Below are positions 7,930 to 18,055 of a stretch of DNA of 64,000 nucleotides, in pieces (the stretch's first letter is position 1; each line of letters starts with the position of its first letter). The notes under the pieces were generated by a model. The model made no database searches, was not told where the DNA came from, and saw only the letters and a list, made by a program, of their open reading frames with translations. The stretch covers positions 310,001 to 374,000 of the forward strand of contig NZ_JACCBZ010000001.1 in assembly GCF_013408825.1 (NCBI RefSeq), given 5' to 3'. This DNA is from Mucilaginibacter tundrae. GTDB lineage: Bacteria > Bacteroidota > Bacteroidia > Sphingobacteriales > Sphingobacteriaceae. The translations under genes were made by a program, and so were the position numbers.

Positions 7930-8940
7930 CTAAACTTCGGCTAAATGTTCGCCGGTTACTACTTCTTTTATTTTATTTTCTAATTCTTCCATTAGCTCAA
8001 TATTGTCAAGCAATAGAGTTTTAACGGCATCACGGCCCTGGCCTAATCGGGTTTCGCCGTAGCTAAACCATGAGCCTGCTTTTTTGATGATGTTATGTTC
8101 AACACCTAAGTCGATGATCTCACCAACTTTAGAGATGCCTTCACCAAACATAATGTCAAACTCCGCGATACGGAACGGCGGTGCCACTTTATTTTTAACA
8201 ATTTTAACTTTTACACGGTTACCTGATACTTCATCAGAATCTTTGATCTGTGATATACGGCGTACATCTAAACGTACAGAAGCATAGAATTTCAAGGCGT
8301 TACCACCGGTAGTTGTTTCCGGGTTACCGAACATTACACCGATCTTCTCGCGTAATTGGTTAATGAATATACAGCAACATCCTGTTTTGCTGATAGTGCC
8401 GGTTAATTTACGCAATGCCTGCGACATCAACCTGGCCTGCAAGCCCATTTTTGAATCGCCCATTTCGCCTTCAATCTCGCTTTTTGGCACCAATGCCGCA
8501 ACCGAGTCAATTACCAGAATATCAATAGCGCCTGAACGGATCAGGTTATCAGCAATTTCCAAAGCCTGCTCGCCGTTATCCGGTTGAGAAATTAAAAGAT
8601 TTTCTACGTCGACGCCTAATTTCTTAGCATAAAAACGGTCGAATGCATGCTCCGCGTCAATAAATGCGGCGATGCCCCCTTTTTTCTGCGATTCAGCAAT
8701 AGCGTGGATAGCCAAAGTTGTTTTACCTGATGATTCCGGGCCGTATATTTCAACCACACGGCCTTTAGGCAAACCACCAACACCCAAAGCTATATCCAAC
8801 CCTAATGAACCGGTTGATATTACTTCAGTAGCTTCAATGGCAGTATCACCCAATTTCATGATGGTACCTTTTCCGTATGATTTTTCCAGCTTATCTAGTG
8901 TAAGCTGTAATGCTTTTAATTTTTCTGCGTTTGCGTTCAT
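7930..8940 (-). CDS. recA: Recombinase RecA
   Basis: 336 residues, the expected length. RecA forms filaments on single-stranded DNA, drives strand exchange and triggers the SOS response. Walker A is GPESSGKT (residues 67-74). Further motifs are FIDAEHAFD, the Walker B strand [24 protein letters not shown], the L2-loop region [36 protein letters not shown] and a C-terminal acidic tail. All motifs are intact. A 12-bp palindrome and a TACATTTG box lie just upstream. Confidence 0.98.
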   Translation of the reverse strand: MNANAEKLKALQLTLDKLEKSYGKGTIMKLGDTAIEATEVISTGSLGLDIALGVGGLPKGRVVEIYGPESSGKTTLAIHAIAESQKKGGIAAFIDAEHAFDRFYAKKLGVDVENLLISQPDNGEQALEIADNLIRSGAIDILVIDSVAALVPKSEIEGEMGDSKMGLQARLMSQALRKLTGTISKTGCCCIFINQLREKIGVMFGNPETTTGGNALKFYASVRLDVRRISQIKDSDEVSGNRVKVKIVKNKVAPPFRIAEFDIMFGEGISKVGEIIDLGVEHNIIKKAGSWFSYGETRLGQGRDAVKTLLLDNIELMEELENKIKEVVTGEHLAEV

Positions 8941-8958
8941 CTTTGTAATAATTCAAAA

Positions 8959-8966
8959 CAAATGTA
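8959..8966 (-). promoter_or_regulatory. Candidate -7 box of recA
   Basis: TACATTTG on the minus strand fits TAnnTTTG and lies about 20 bases before the recA ATG. No clear TTTG is seen at the -33 position, which instead falls inside the palindrome at 8979-9007. Confidence 0.5.
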
Positions 8967-8978
8967 AATATAATTATT

Positions 8979-9007
8979 TATAAATGCTAATTTATTTAGC
9001 ATTTATA
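8979..9007. promoter_or_regulatory. 12-bp perfect palindrome upstream of recA, possible operator
   Basis: TATAAATGCTAA (8979-8990) and its exact reverse complement (8996-9007) are separated by 5 bases. The palindrome covers the place of a -33 element relative to TACATTTG at 8966-8959. That position suits a repressor site, for example for an SOS regulator, but no known box is matched and the regulator is not in the window. Confidence 0.45.
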
Positions 9008-9013
9008 ATATTT

Positions 9014-9090
9014 TTGTCATTCTGAACGCAGTGAAGAATCTGTACGGTGCAAATTATTTTACAGATTCTTCACTGCGTTCAGAATGACAA
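9014..9090. repeat. 31-bp perfect inverted repeat (long hairpin element)
   Basis: Arms 9014-9044 and 9060-9090 are exact reverse complements over 31 bases, with a 15-base loop. The arm core reads CATTCTGAACGCAGTGAAG. It sits between the divergent-in-origin recA upstream region and the helicase 3' end and carries no ORF. It resembles the short palindromic repeat families scattered through Sphingobacteriaceae genomes, and could also act as a terminator. Confidence 0.8.
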
Positions 9091-9146
9091 CAGCACACAA
9101 GTAAATGTAAAAGATTTACCGAAACCGTTATTAACATTTCACAATA

Positions 9147-11735
9147 TTAAAGTCCTTTTTTCCTAACAATTCCTGGCTTTCTGCTGCGCCTATTTTCTAT
9201 GTCGGCAACACCTTCGGCTCCGTAGCGGCGCGCCATTTTGGATATACGCTCTTCCAGTGATTCGGTGGTGAACTTTTCACGGCCTAAGCTATCCACCATA
9301 ATGGGGAAAGCGAACGGCGTAGGCCGCTCAATGGTTTTTAGGATGATGCTTTGTTTTTCTATACGCTGCAAGGCCATGCGCAAACGGAATTCCTCTAACT
9401 GAAAGGCCAAGGCCTCATTATAAGCTTGTCTCACCAATAAGTTATCCGGCTCGTACTCGCTGAATACTTCAAACAGTAATGAAGTTGATGCCTGCAGATG
9501 TTTGTTTTTCACCTGCTGGCCGGGATAGCCTGTAAATACCAGACCACCAATGTGCGCGATATCCCTAAATCGCCTGCGTGCCATTTCATTAGCGTTTAAG
9601 CTGTGTTGAATGTCTTCCAACAAATTATCAATTGAAAAAAAACTGGCATCTTCTAAAATCTCTTCAATAGGTACGTCGTCGTCAGTGAGCAGCTCGAAAC
9701 CATAATCATTCATCGCTATAGAAAAACTGGCGCTTATGAACTTACTGATGCGATAAGCCAGCAATGATGCCATCCCTTCATGTACCAACCGCCCTTCAAA
9801 GGGATAAAATAATAAGTGATGCCCCTCGCGTGATTTAAAAGATTCGATCAAAAACTCATGGCTTTGTGGCAGATGCGAGAGCTTTTCCTGCAATTTAAAC
9901 AGTGGCCTTAAGGCAATCACTTCTTCATCTTTTTCAATGCCATGTGCCACCTCATCCAGTTTATCGCGGAATACTGCCGCCAATTGAGATGATAAAGGCA
10001 TACGTCCGCCATTCCAGCTTGGGATGATTCCTTTGGTTGAATTTGATTTCCGTACATAGGCGGTCATTTCCTTCACCCGCACAAATTCCAGACTTCTACC
10101 CGCAAACCAAAATGTGTTGCCGGGCTTTAACTTGGATACAAAGCTTTCTTCGATAGTGCCCAAGCTGCCACCGCTTAACCATTTTACACGGATGTTTAAT
10201 TCACTGGTTATGGTGCCGATACTCAACCTATGGCGCATAGCTACACGTCGGCTGTTTACTTTATATAACCCATTCTCTACCTCTACCTTTAAAAATTCAT
10301 CGTATTGGGCAAGGGTTTTACCTCCATTGGTGATAAAATCTAAAAGCTGGTTAAATTCATTACGCGTTATATCTGCGAAAGCAAAAGTGGTTTTCACCTC
10401 TTTAAACAATTCATCAGCCCTAAATCCTTCCGATACTGCCAGTGTAACCATAAACTGTATCAGTACATCCATCGTGAGCAGCATCGGGTCTCGGCTTTCA
10501 AAAATTCCTTTTTTAATGCCTTCCTTTAGTGCTGCGCCCTCTAATAGCTCTAACGAATGCGTCGGCACAAAGTAAGCCCTTGATACAGCCCCGGGATGGT
10601 GGCCGCTTCTCCCGGCCCGCTGCATAAAACGGGCAACGCCCTTGGGGCTGCCCACTTGTATAACCGTATCTACGGGTCGGAAATCTACGCCTAAATCCAA
10701 ACTCGAGGTACAAACCACAACCTTCAATGCTTCGGCATGCAAGGCAGCTTCTACCCAGTTACGCAACTCGTTATCTAATGACCCATGGTGCATAGCCATA
10801 ACGCCGGCATATTCAGGGTAGTTATCTAGAATAGCGTGATACCAAATCTCCGATTGTGAACGGGTATTGGTAAATATCAGTGTGGTTTTACTTTGGGCGA
10901 CTATCTCCATAACCTGCGGCAGCAACTTTATACCAATGTGGCCCGACCACGAATAGCTCTCAATATTTTCAGGAATGATCGATTTTATCAGCAGTTTCTT
11001 TTCAATATTTGCCCGAATCATCGTTATACGATCTGCCGGGAAATCATTACCTAATAAAACCTCGCCGGCTTGTTCCAGGTTACCAATGGTTGCAGAGATA
11101 CCCCATATGCGGAGCGAGGTATAAGAAGCGGAGCGCTCAGTTTTCAGTGATTGACCATTATCGGCACTTCGCACTTCACTCCCCGCCACCCTCTTCAATC
11201 TCGATAACCCCAACTCCACCTGCACACCTCTTTTGGTGCCCAACAATTCATGCCATTCATCAATTACTACCACTTGCAATCCATTGAATATTTTGGGATA
11301 TTCTTTTTGGGCGAGCATCAGGTGCAGGCTTTCGGGCGTTGTTAAAAGTACTTCCGGCAGTTTCTTTTTTAGTGCTGCTTTTTCGGCGGCGGAGGTATCG
11401 CCGGTGCGGGTAGCTATTTTCCAGGGGATGCCGATCTCGTCACACACCTCCTGCATAGCCTTTTTAATATCATTAGTTAGGGCGCGCAATGGGGTTATCC
11501 AAAGCATCAGTAAACCATTGTTTTTATTTTTCGTATAACTATCCGGATGTTTGTTGATGTAATCGGCTAAAAAAGGTAAAAACAAGGCGAATGTTTTACC
11601 GCTGCCGGTTGGGGCATTTAACAGGCCTGAGAATCCGCTCAAATATGCTGCTTCCATCTCTCGCTGAAAGGCGAATTGTTTCCAGTTTTTTTGTTTGTAC
11701 CAATCTCGGATAACTTGCTGCCCAACAGAAATCAT
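9147..11735 (-). CDS. Ligase-associated DEXH-box helicase (Lhr-like)
   Basis: About 862 residues from the ATG at 11735, chosen because MISVGQQVIRDWYKQKNW matches the family start; the frame opens 7 codons earlier. It is an SF2 helicase of the Lhr-core type thought to act in DNA repair with an ATP-dependent ligase and an exonuclease. Motif I is PTGSGKT (42-48) and motif II DEWH (159-162). WGISATIGN, FTNTRSQSE, SSLDLGVDF and QRAGRSGHHPG are the later motifs, followed by the winged-helix and Lhr-type C-terminal parts. The usual ligase and exonuclease partners are not in the window. Confidence 0.9.
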   Translation of the reverse strand: MISVGQQVIRDWYKQKNWKQFAFQREMEAAYLSGFSGLLNAPTGSGKTFALFLPFLADYINKHPDSYTKNKNNGLLMLWITPLRALTNDIKKAMQEVCDEIGIPWKIATRTGDTSAAEKAALKKKLPEVLLTTPESLHLMLAQKEYPKIFNGLQVVVIDEWHELLGTKRGVQVELGLSRLKRVAGSEVRSADNGQSLKTERSASYTSLRIWGISATIGNLEQAGEVLLGNDFPADRITMIRANIEKKLLIKSIIPENIESYSWSGHIGIKLLPQVMEIVAQSKTTLIFTNTRSQSEIWYHAILDNYPEYAGVMAMHHGSLDNELRNWVEAALHAEALKVVVCTSSLDLGVDFRPVDTVIQVGSPKGVARFMQRAGRSGHHPGAVSRAYFVPTHSLELLEGAALKEGIKKGIFESRDPMLLTMDVLIQFMVTLAVSEGFRADELFKEVKTTFAFADITRNEFNQLLDFITNGGKTLAQYDEFLKVEVENGLYKVNSRRVAMRHRLSIGTITSELNIRVKWLSGGSLGTIEESFVSKLKPGNTFWFAGRSLEFVRVKEMTAYVRKSNSTKGIIPSWNGGRMPLSSQLAAVFRDKLDEVAHGIEKDEEVIALRPLFKLQEKLSHLPQSHEFLIESFKSREGHHLLFYPFEGRLVHEGMASLLAYRISKFISASFSIAMNDYGFELLTDDDVPIEEILEDASFFSIDNLLEDIQHSLNANEMARRRFRDIAHIGGLVFTGYPGQQVKNKHLQASTSLLFEVFSEYEPDNLLVRQAYNEALAFQLEEFRLRMALQRIEKQSIILKTIERPTPFAFPIMVDSLGREKFTTESLEERISKMARRYGAEGVADIENRRSRKPGIVRKKGL

Positions 11736-11792
11736 ATTACAAATAACAAAATTCAATCGAATTAGTTATAGTATTAATTATTTAATAAAGTC

Positions 11793-12380
11793 ATGTTCAA
11801 ATACCTCTTTATCCCAGCCGTTTCCATATTGATGTTTGGCTGCGAGTCAATGTCGACACATAAAAGTTTAGCCGATAGCATCCACGCTGTAGATACCCCT
11901 TTGAAAACCATTGCCCCTGCCAAATTAATAGTGCCGGGTAAGCGCATTGGCGATATATGTATCAATGAGGATGCGGATAGCGTAGTTGCAAGATTGGGCA
12001 GGCCTGATTCAAGTGATGCAGCAATGGGGGCGTCAATAATGGTTTGGCTTGATAAAACCGGTAAAAATACACATCAAACTAGTGTTTATGCCCATCGTAA
12101 TATGGGTGCGGCAAATGAAAAGATAAACTATATAAAAGAAATACGTGAGACATCGCCCAGCTTTAAAACTGCCGATTATGGTGGAGCAGGTTCGGAAATT
12201 AAAGATGTCCTGAAATTATATAAGCTGAAAAAACATCCCGCCCCCGGTAATAAAAAACTTTGGTTGTATGATAATTATCAAGAGGGTATAGGTTTTGAGG
12301 TTGACTCAACCGGAAAATGTTTAGCAGTATATATACACGCCCCAAACGATAGTTCGGCAACGTATTTAAATGTTCATTGA
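11793..12380 (+). CDS. Predicted lipoprotein of unknown function
   Basis: 195 residues with a lipoprotein signal: a hydrophobic stretch after MFKY and a lipobox ending LMFG-Cys17. The mature part contains GKRIGDICINEDADSVVARLGRPDSSDAAMGAS near residues 50-80, which resembles the small outer-membrane-assembly-like fold of proteins that track a dynamic parameter (GxRxGDxxxxVxxxLGxPD). That likeness is only by eye. It is divergent from the helicase and convergent with the M16 protease. No function is assigned. Confidence 0.7.
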   Translation: MFKYLFIPAVSILMFGCESMSTHKSLADSIHAVDTPLKTIAPAKLIVPGKRIGDICINEDADSVVARLGRPDSSDAAMGASIMVWLDKTGKNTHQTSVYAHRNMGAANEKINYIKEIRETSPSFKTADYGGAGSEIKDVLKLYKLKKHPAPGNKKLWLYDNYQEGIGFEVDSTGKCLAVYIHAPNDSSATYLNVH

Positions 12381-12383
12381 TAA

Positions 12384-12417
12384 AAACGGCCATCAGTAAG
12401 TAAACTGATGGCCGTTT
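12384..12417. terminator. Bidirectional terminator
   Basis: A perfect 14-bp stem (12384-12397 with 12404-12417) and a 6-base loop lie between two converging genes. One arm ends in AAA and the other in TTT, so it can serve both strands. Confidence 0.8.
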
Positions 12418-12433
12418 GTTTATTTAGTTAAGT

Positions 12434-15289
12434 TTATTTTTTCTCAGGTAACAATATAAATTTTATAAGGTTATCACCACTTAAGTATTTGTTAGCGGCA
12501 TCCTTAGTACTTTGTACGGTTACCGTATTTAAGTTTTTAACATAGTTTATAATACGGTGTGGGTTTTCCTGGTTTTGGCTACCGCTTGCTAAATATCCTG
12601 TCCAAAAAACATTCTGCCTTATTTGTACTTCGGTTGAGCGCATATCCTCGGATGTGAATTTTTGGATGTCTGTTTGCTGGGCACCGTTTTGTTTAATTTT
12701 GTTGATCTCGTCAAGGGTGGCGGCAATCAGCTTGTCAACATTTGCCGGGGCACAGGTAAAATATATGGTAAAACTATAACGGCCGTCAGGTATTTTTACA
12801 TAACTAGCCCTAACTCCCGGCGAATAAACACCGCTTTCTTCCTGGCGCAGGCGGTCAATCAGCTTAAGTTGTATTATGGCCTCAAGCGCATCCATTTGCA
12901 CATTGTTAAGCTCTTTATAGTCATAATTACCACTAAATACCAATTGTACGGTGGCTTTATCGCCAATGCCTTTATAAACTGTTTTAGTTATTTGCCCCGC
13001 AGGCGGGTGAATATTTAAATTCTTATAAGTTTCTTTACTGTTGGTTGATGGCAATCCGCCTAAATAGGTTTCTAATAATGGTTTGATGGTAGGGATATCA
13101 AAATTACCTACAATAGTGAATGTGAACCCGCTTGCATCAGCAAACCTGTCTTTGTAAAAATTGTAAGCTTTATCAAGCGACGCGGCATTCAGTCTGCCGG
13201 GGGTAGTTGTCATGCCACGGAAATTGTAATTACTTAAAACAGCGGCAACAGTATCCCTATAAACATTATTAGGGTCGAGGTTGCGATTGTTTAAGAACGC
13301 GTTTGCCTGGCTAATTGTTGATTGCCAAATGTCCGGATCTTTACGTGGCTGTGTGAAATAAAGGTAAAGCAATTGCAAAGCAGTTTCAAAATCCTGCGGA
13401 GATGAGTTTCCGTTTATACCTTGCGAATTGTCGCTGATATAAGGTGTTATGCTAACGTTTTTACCTGCCAACATTTTTCCTAACTCTATTTGGTTGAAGT
13501 TGCCCACACCACTGTTACTAATAATATCACCTGCAAGGTTGGCTGATGTAAAGTCATCGTCGTTCGCTAGCGAGGTGCCACCAAAGCTGTAACCGCTGAT
13601 CAATATCTGATCATTTTTAAAATCGGTTGGTTTCAGTATGATTTTTACACCGTTGCTTAATGTAAGCGTTGCCGTAGCAATTGAGTCATCGCTTACAGCC
13701 CTAACAGTTGCACTTGGTATTGGCCTTTTATCCAATAAAGGCTTGGTGCTAACCTTATCAACATAAGGTGTTAAATTATTATCGGCGGCGCTTAACCAAC
13801 TGAGTATAGTTGCCTGTGTAGGCAGCTTGGCTTTTTCTTTATCAGGCGCTTCAATTACAATTACCCTATTTTGGTCGCTGATAAACTTACCTGCCATCGC
13901 GTTTATTTCGGTAAGGGTAATTTTGCCAATGTTGTTTACATAAAAATTGTATTCAAAGTCAATCCCGGGTATGGCCTCACCCTTTAAAAAGTGTTGTTCA
14001 TACTCTTCAACATATTCTGATGACGCGGTTTTGTCCCTCTCTTTATAGGCGTTTTGTAATTGCTGCAGGGCATTCTGTTTCGCACGCTCTAATTCGGTTA
14101 TAGTAAAACCGAACCTGCGCGCACGTTCAGTTTCAGTTGCCACGGCCTTAACAGCGGTTTCCAGATCGCTATCCGACTTTGACACAGCTACAGTTATAAA
14201 AGCATCCTGCCTGCCTAAAAACGGGCCGTAAGAGGCCTGCCCAAATAAGAAAGGCGGATTACGTTTTTGGCTAAGTTCGCCGATGCGGGCATTTAGCATC
14301 TGGTTAAATAATGATACCCTAACGTTTTGTAAATATTGTGAACCTGTTTTAACAATTGTTTCAGGGTGTTTAACTATTATCTCAGCCAAAGTATACGGAA
14401 ACTCCTTATCAGTTGCTACAATAGAACTAGTTCCAAGGCTTGGTGGGTCATTATATATGATCCTTGGTTTTTCGACAGGCGGATTTTTAAGCGAAGAGAA
14501 GTTTTGTTTGATCAATTCTTCTACACGTTTCGGATCAAAATCGCCAACAACTATTACCGCCTGCAAATCCGGGCGATACCAATCATGGTAGAAATTCCTG
14601 ATCGCATCGGCACTTATTGTTTTTATAATTTCTTCTTTACCAATTGGTAAACGGGTGGCATACCTGGAATTGTTAAACAACACCGGGTAAATTTGTTGCT
14701 GCAGGCGTTCCTGAGCATTTTTACCTCGCAGGCGTGCTTCCTCTAAAATAACGCCGCGTTCCCTGTCCAGTTCTGCCGGGTCAAACGTATCGTATCCTGC
14801 CCAATTTGCTAATATGTTAAAGCCTTTTTCAAAAACGGCAACGCTATCGGTTGGTAGCGGTAATTCATAAACTGTTTCATCAAAAGTTGTGGCCGCATTT
14901 AAATCCGCGCCAAATTTTACGCCTGATTTTTGCAGATAATCAACCAATTGGTTTTTAGGGAAGTCGCGTGTGCCATCAAATGACATGTGCTCGGTAAAGT
15001 GGGCCAGGCCTTGCTGCGCGTCGGTTTCTAATACAGAGCCAACTTTGTTAACTAAATATAACTGGGCCCTGTTTTTAGGTTCGGCATTAGCACGTATATA
15101 ATAGGTTAAGCCGTTTGGTAATTTACCGATAATAACATTATGATCGACGGGCAAAAGGTCACCATCATTTGTTGATGCAACCGTAGCCGGTTTATGAGCA
15201 AGAGGCTTTTTCTTTACCTGGGCAAATGCTCCGCCCGAAGCCATCAGCAAAGCCAAAGCCGCTACGGAGATGTTCTTGTTAAAATTCAT
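12434..15289 (-). CDS. M16 family zinc metalloprotease (pitrilysin-like), exported
   Basis: 951 residues with a Sec signal peptide (MNFNKNISVA then a hydrophobic run ending GGAFAQ near 24). The active N-terminal M16 domain has the inverted zinc motif HFTEH at 97-101, and a downstream EE pair near 183-184 supplies the third ligand. A second, inactive-type M16 domain fills the C-terminal half, as in other two-domain M16B/PqqL-like proteases. It is predicted to act in the periplasm on peptides. It stands alone, with a terminator on its 3' side. Confidence 0.9.
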   Translation of the reverse strand: MNFNKNISVAALALLMASGGAFAQVKKKPLAHKPATVASTNDGDLLPVDHNVIIGKLPNGLTYYIRANAEPKNRAQLYLVNKVGSVLETDAQQGLAHFTEHMSFDGTRDFPKNQLVDYLQKSGVKFGADLNAATTFDETVYELPLPTDSVAVFEKGFNILANWAGYDTFDPAELDRERGVILEEARLRGKNAQERLQQQIYPVLFNNSRYATRLPIGKEEIIKTISADAIRNFYHDWYRPDLQAVIVVGDFDPKRVEELIKQNFSSLKNPPVEKPRIIYNDPPSLGTSSIVATDKEFPYTLAEIIVKHPETIVKTGSQYLQNVRVSLFNQMLNARIGELSQKRNPPFLFGQASYGPFLGRQDAFITVAVSKSDSDLETAVKAVATETERARRFGFTITELERAKQNALQQLQNAYKERDKTASSEYVEEYEQHFLKGEAIPGIDFEYNFYVNNIGKITLTEINAMAGKFISDQNRVIVIEAPDKEKAKLPTQATILSWLSAADNNLTPYVDKVSTKPLLDKRPIPSATVRAVSDDSIATATLTLSNGVKIILKPTDFKNDQILISGYSFGGTSLANDDDFTSANLAGDIISNSGVGNFNQIELGKMLAGKNVSITPYISDNSQGINGNSSPQDFETALQLLYLYFTQPRKDPDIWQSTISQANAFLNNRNLDPNNVYRDTVAAVLSNYNFRGMTTTPGRLNAASLDKAYNFYKDRFADASGFTFTIVGNFDIPTIKPLLETYLGGLPSTNSKETYKNLNIHPPAGQITKTVYKGIGDKATVQLVFSGNYDYKELNNVQMDALEAIIQLKLIDRLRQEESGVYSPGVRASYVKIPDGRYSFTIYFTCAPANVDKLIAATLDEINKIKQNGAQQTDIQKFTSEDMRSTEVQIRQNVFWTGYLASGSQNQENPHRIINYVKNLNTVTVQSTKDAANKYLSGDNLIKFILLPEKK

Positions 15290-15387
15290 TAGTTTAAATT
15301 AGGAATATATTTTAGTGCTAAAGTGCAAAACGTATTTTTTAGTTACAAAGTATTAGGTTTAAAAATGCGCATGTTACTTATACAAGC

Positions 15388-16659
15388 TTACACTTTTATA
15401 ATTATTTTACGCTTATACAATGCCCAAACCATTAGGTATATCAGCAATGTAAATGCTATCCCACCAGCTAAAGAAGCATTAACCGGGCTAAAGTGCGGTA
15501 CAAATACTGTTTGATAAATGTAACTGTAAGCATCTATACTTTTTCCGCCGGAGTTTATTTTTATGAGTGCTATAGTGCCCGGCACAATATCCGACAAGAT
15601 ATAAGCTGTTATTGCATTAATACCAAAGGCCACAAAAAACGAAGTGTATTTTTTATAACCTTGAACATCTATCAGCCAATATAGCGTAGCTAATGTCATG
15701 GTAGCTAAACCGCCTGTATATAATACAAAAGAACTTGTCCATAACGATTTGTTGATTGGGAAAAACAAATCCCATATCAGCGAAGCGGTAACGGCTAAAA
15801 GGCCATAAATAAACATCCAGGTAACTTTAGTCGGATCATCACGATCTCTGCGTTTTAGCCAGCTGCCCACCATCATCCCAAACAATCCGGTGCCTAATGA
15901 AGGTATTACACCTAATAATCCCTCGGGGTCCCAGGTGTGGGCTTCGTTCCAAAGGTGGTTGGTGGTAAATACAAGCCTGTCTATAAACGCCCCCATGTTT
16001 GTCTCAGGGTTAAGGTTGGCATAGCCAACTCCCGGAACAGGGATAAAACACATAATTATCCAGTACCCTATCAAAGAGCCAATAAATACCCGTTTGATGG
16101 TTTTGGCTGGTGTTTTAAGGTAGAGTAAAGTGCCTATAAAGTAAACTACAGCAATACGTTGCAATACACCCGGAATACGCAGTGTTACCATTTGTGTATG
16201 ATAGAATAACCAAGCTAATATGCTTATTACAACTAAGGTGAGCGCCCATATTAGCGTTTTTTGAGTGGTATTAACGTATAATAACAATCCTATTAATACA
16301 ATTATGCCAATACATTGAATGGTGCCCGGAAACGGATGATAAAAAAGCTGCACCAGCAGTGTAATAAAAATAAGGGTTACCATACGCCTGAAAGCATGCA
16401 GGATAATTTGCCCGTGGTTTTCTACAACCGCTTTTTTGCTTTCCATGGCATAAACAATGGATACGCCTACCATAAACAGGAAGAATGGAAAGATCAGGTC
16501 GGTTGGTGTGCAGCCGTTCCATTTGGAATGTTCAAGCGGTGGGTAGATATGTCCCCAATCTCCCGGATCATTTACTAAAACCATCGCGGCCATTGCGGCT
16601 CCCCTAAATACATCAAGCGAGAGTAAACGTGGCTGTTTGGCTTTGACTTCAGTTTCCAT
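15388..16659 (-). CDS. DUF5009 / heparan-alpha-glucosaminide acetyltransferase-like membrane protein
   Basis: 423 residues with about ten hydrophobic segments. The N-terminal signature SLDVFRGAAMAAMVLVNDPGDW (about 14-35), followed by WNGCTPTDLIFPFFLFMVGVS, is the hallmark of the HGSNAT/NagX family. In this family a membrane enzyme is thought to move acetyl groups across the membrane onto amino sugars. In Bacteroidota such genes often neighbour glycosidase genes. Here anmK is divergent on one side. The substrate is not known from sequence. Confidence 0.82.
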   Translation of the reverse strand: METEVKAKQPRLLSLDVFRGAAMAAMVLVNDPGDWGHIYPPLEHSKWNGCTPTDLIFPFFLFMVGVSIVYAMESKKAVVENHGQIILHAFRRMVTLIFITLLVQLFYHPFPGTIQCIGIIVLIGLLLYVNTTQKTLIWALTLVVISILAWLFYHTQMVTLRIPGVLQRIAVVYFIGTLLYLKTPAKTIKRVFIGSLIGYWIIMCFIPVPGVGYANLNPETNMGAFIDRLVFTTNHLWNEAHTWDPEGLLGVIPSLGTGLFGMMVGSWLKRRDRDDPTKVTWMFIYGLLAVTASLIWDLFFPINKSLWTSSFVLYTGGLATMTLATLYWLIDVQGYKKYTSFFVAFGINAITAYILSDIVPGTIALIKINSGGKSIDAYSYIYQTVFVPHFSPVNASLAGGIAFTLLIYLMVWALYKRKIIIKV

Positions 16660-16780
16660 TATAATAGTTTAATTATTAAAGCGATTAAATTTATAATTAT
16701 TAATAAACTTATGACATGTTATCGCAAAAAAAATACACCAATAATGGAAAAAAGCGTAGGAGTTAAACTAATTTAGGCCT

Positions 16781-17974
16781 ATGTTACCACTTAACCACAA
16801 CCTGCAAAAGCTTTTTGATACCGCATCGAAAGATGAGCGGTTAGGCGTAGGCTTAATGTCGGGTACATCGCTTGATGGGTTAGATATAGCTTTATGTCGG
16901 TTTAAGGGTAACGGACTTGCAACTACATTTAAGCTGGAAAATTTTGTAACGATACCTTATCCTATCGATTTTAAAAAAGAGATACAACAAGTATTCGCGC
17001 AAAAAACGGTCGATTTGGAAAAAGTTGTTTTGTTAAATGAATATATTGGCACCTATCATGCTGAATTAGTTTTAAAGGCTCTTGCCGACTGGAATATAAA
17101 GCCCGAAGATGTTGATTTTATAGCCAGCCATGGGCAAACAATTTATCATGCCCCAAAAAGACTGCATCAAAAAGCAGGTTATCCGAACGCTACCCTTCAA
17201 ATTGGTGATGGCGACCATATCGCGGTTAAAACCGGAATATTAACGATCAGTGATTTCAGGCAAAAGCATCTCGCGACAGGCGGCGAGGGAGCACCCTTAG
17301 CATTATATGGCGACGTGATATTAGGTAGCAAAAAAGGTGAGAATAGAATATTGTTAAATATTGGTGGTATCGCGAATTTAACCTACTTGCCGGCCGATGG
17401 CAATTATCAAAATATATTATGTACCGATATTGGCCCGGGTAATACACTGATTGATGCTGCCTGCCGCAAATATTTTGATAAGCCTTATGACGAGGATTCA
17501 AAAATCGCTTACTCAGGTAAAGTAAATAATTCACTGCTTAATGCATTATTGAGCAATTCATTTTTTAAAGAAGCATCACCCAAAACAACAGGTCCGGAAT
17601 TTTTCAACCTGAATTTTGTGGCAGATGCGCAAAAACGATCGGATACATTAACTATTAGTCCCGAAGATTTAATAAGTACATTAAGTGCGCTTACGGCAAC
17701 ATCAATTGCTCAATTTATTGAAGCTAATCTTAAGGTTGATGCCCTGCAAGTTTTCCTCAGCGGGGGCGGTGCCCGGAATCCTTTTATCGCAGCGCAACTA
17801 AAAAAAGATCTGCCGCATGCAGCTATTAAAAATACCGATGCTTTAGGGATTGATCCTGATGCTAAAGAAGCGATACTATTTGCATTATTAGGCAACGAAG
17901 CTTTATGTGGCGAGCCCATAAAAATTGGCAATAACCCAGCGGTTTTGATGGGGAAGTTTAGTTTCCCGGGCTGA
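16781..17974 (+). CDS. anmK: Anhydro-N-acetylmuramic acid kinase
   Basis: 397 residues. AnmK hydrolyses the 1,6-anhydro ring of anhydro-MurNAc and phosphorylates it to MurNAc-6-phosphate in cell-wall recycling. Visible motifs are GLMSGTSLDGLDIA (about 24-37, ATP-binding), ASHGQTIYH, LQIGDGDHIA, FRQKHLATGGEGAPLA, LNIGGIANLTYL, DIGPGNTLIDA and the C-terminal FLSGGGARNPF. MurQ etherase is not in the window. It is divergent from the DUF5009 gene, with a 121-base gap. Confidence 0.95.
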   Translation: MLPLNHNLQKLFDTASKDERLGVGLMSGTSLDGLDIALCRFKGNGLATTFKLENFVTIPYPIDFKKEIQQVFAQKTVDLEKVVLLNEYIGTYHAELVLKALADWNIKPEDVDFIASHGQTIYHAPKRLHQKAGYPNATLQIGDGDHIAVKTGILTISDFRQKHLATGGEGAPLALYGDVILGSKKGENRILLNIGGIANLTYLPADGNYQNILCTDIGPGNTLIDAACRKYFDKPYDEDSKIAYSGKVNNSLLNALLSNSFFKEASPKTTGPEFFNLNFVADAQKRSDTLTISPEDLISTLSALTATSIAQFIEANLKVDALQVFLSGGGARNPFIAAQLKKDLPHAAIKNTDALGIDPDAKEAILFALLGNEALCGEPIKIGNNPAVLMGKFSFPG

Positions 17975-18019
17975 GGTCACTTTTACAATACAAAAGCTAA
18001 ATGCATATAGTTTTCCTTA

Positions 18020-18027
18020 TATATTTG
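18020..18027 (+). promoter_or_regulatory. Candidate -7 box upstream of the first GH92 gene
   Basis: TATATTTG fits TAnnTTTG and ends 28 bases before the ATG at 18056. No TTTG lies at the expected -33 spacing, so this is a partial match. Confidence 0.4.
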
Positions 18028-18055
18028 TGTTTTAACTGACACCCACTTTGCCCTG

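Noticed and set aside
9147..11756. Longer helicase start at 11756
   Set aside because: The family-like N-terminus begins at the ATG at 11735; the extra seven codons add nothing conserved.
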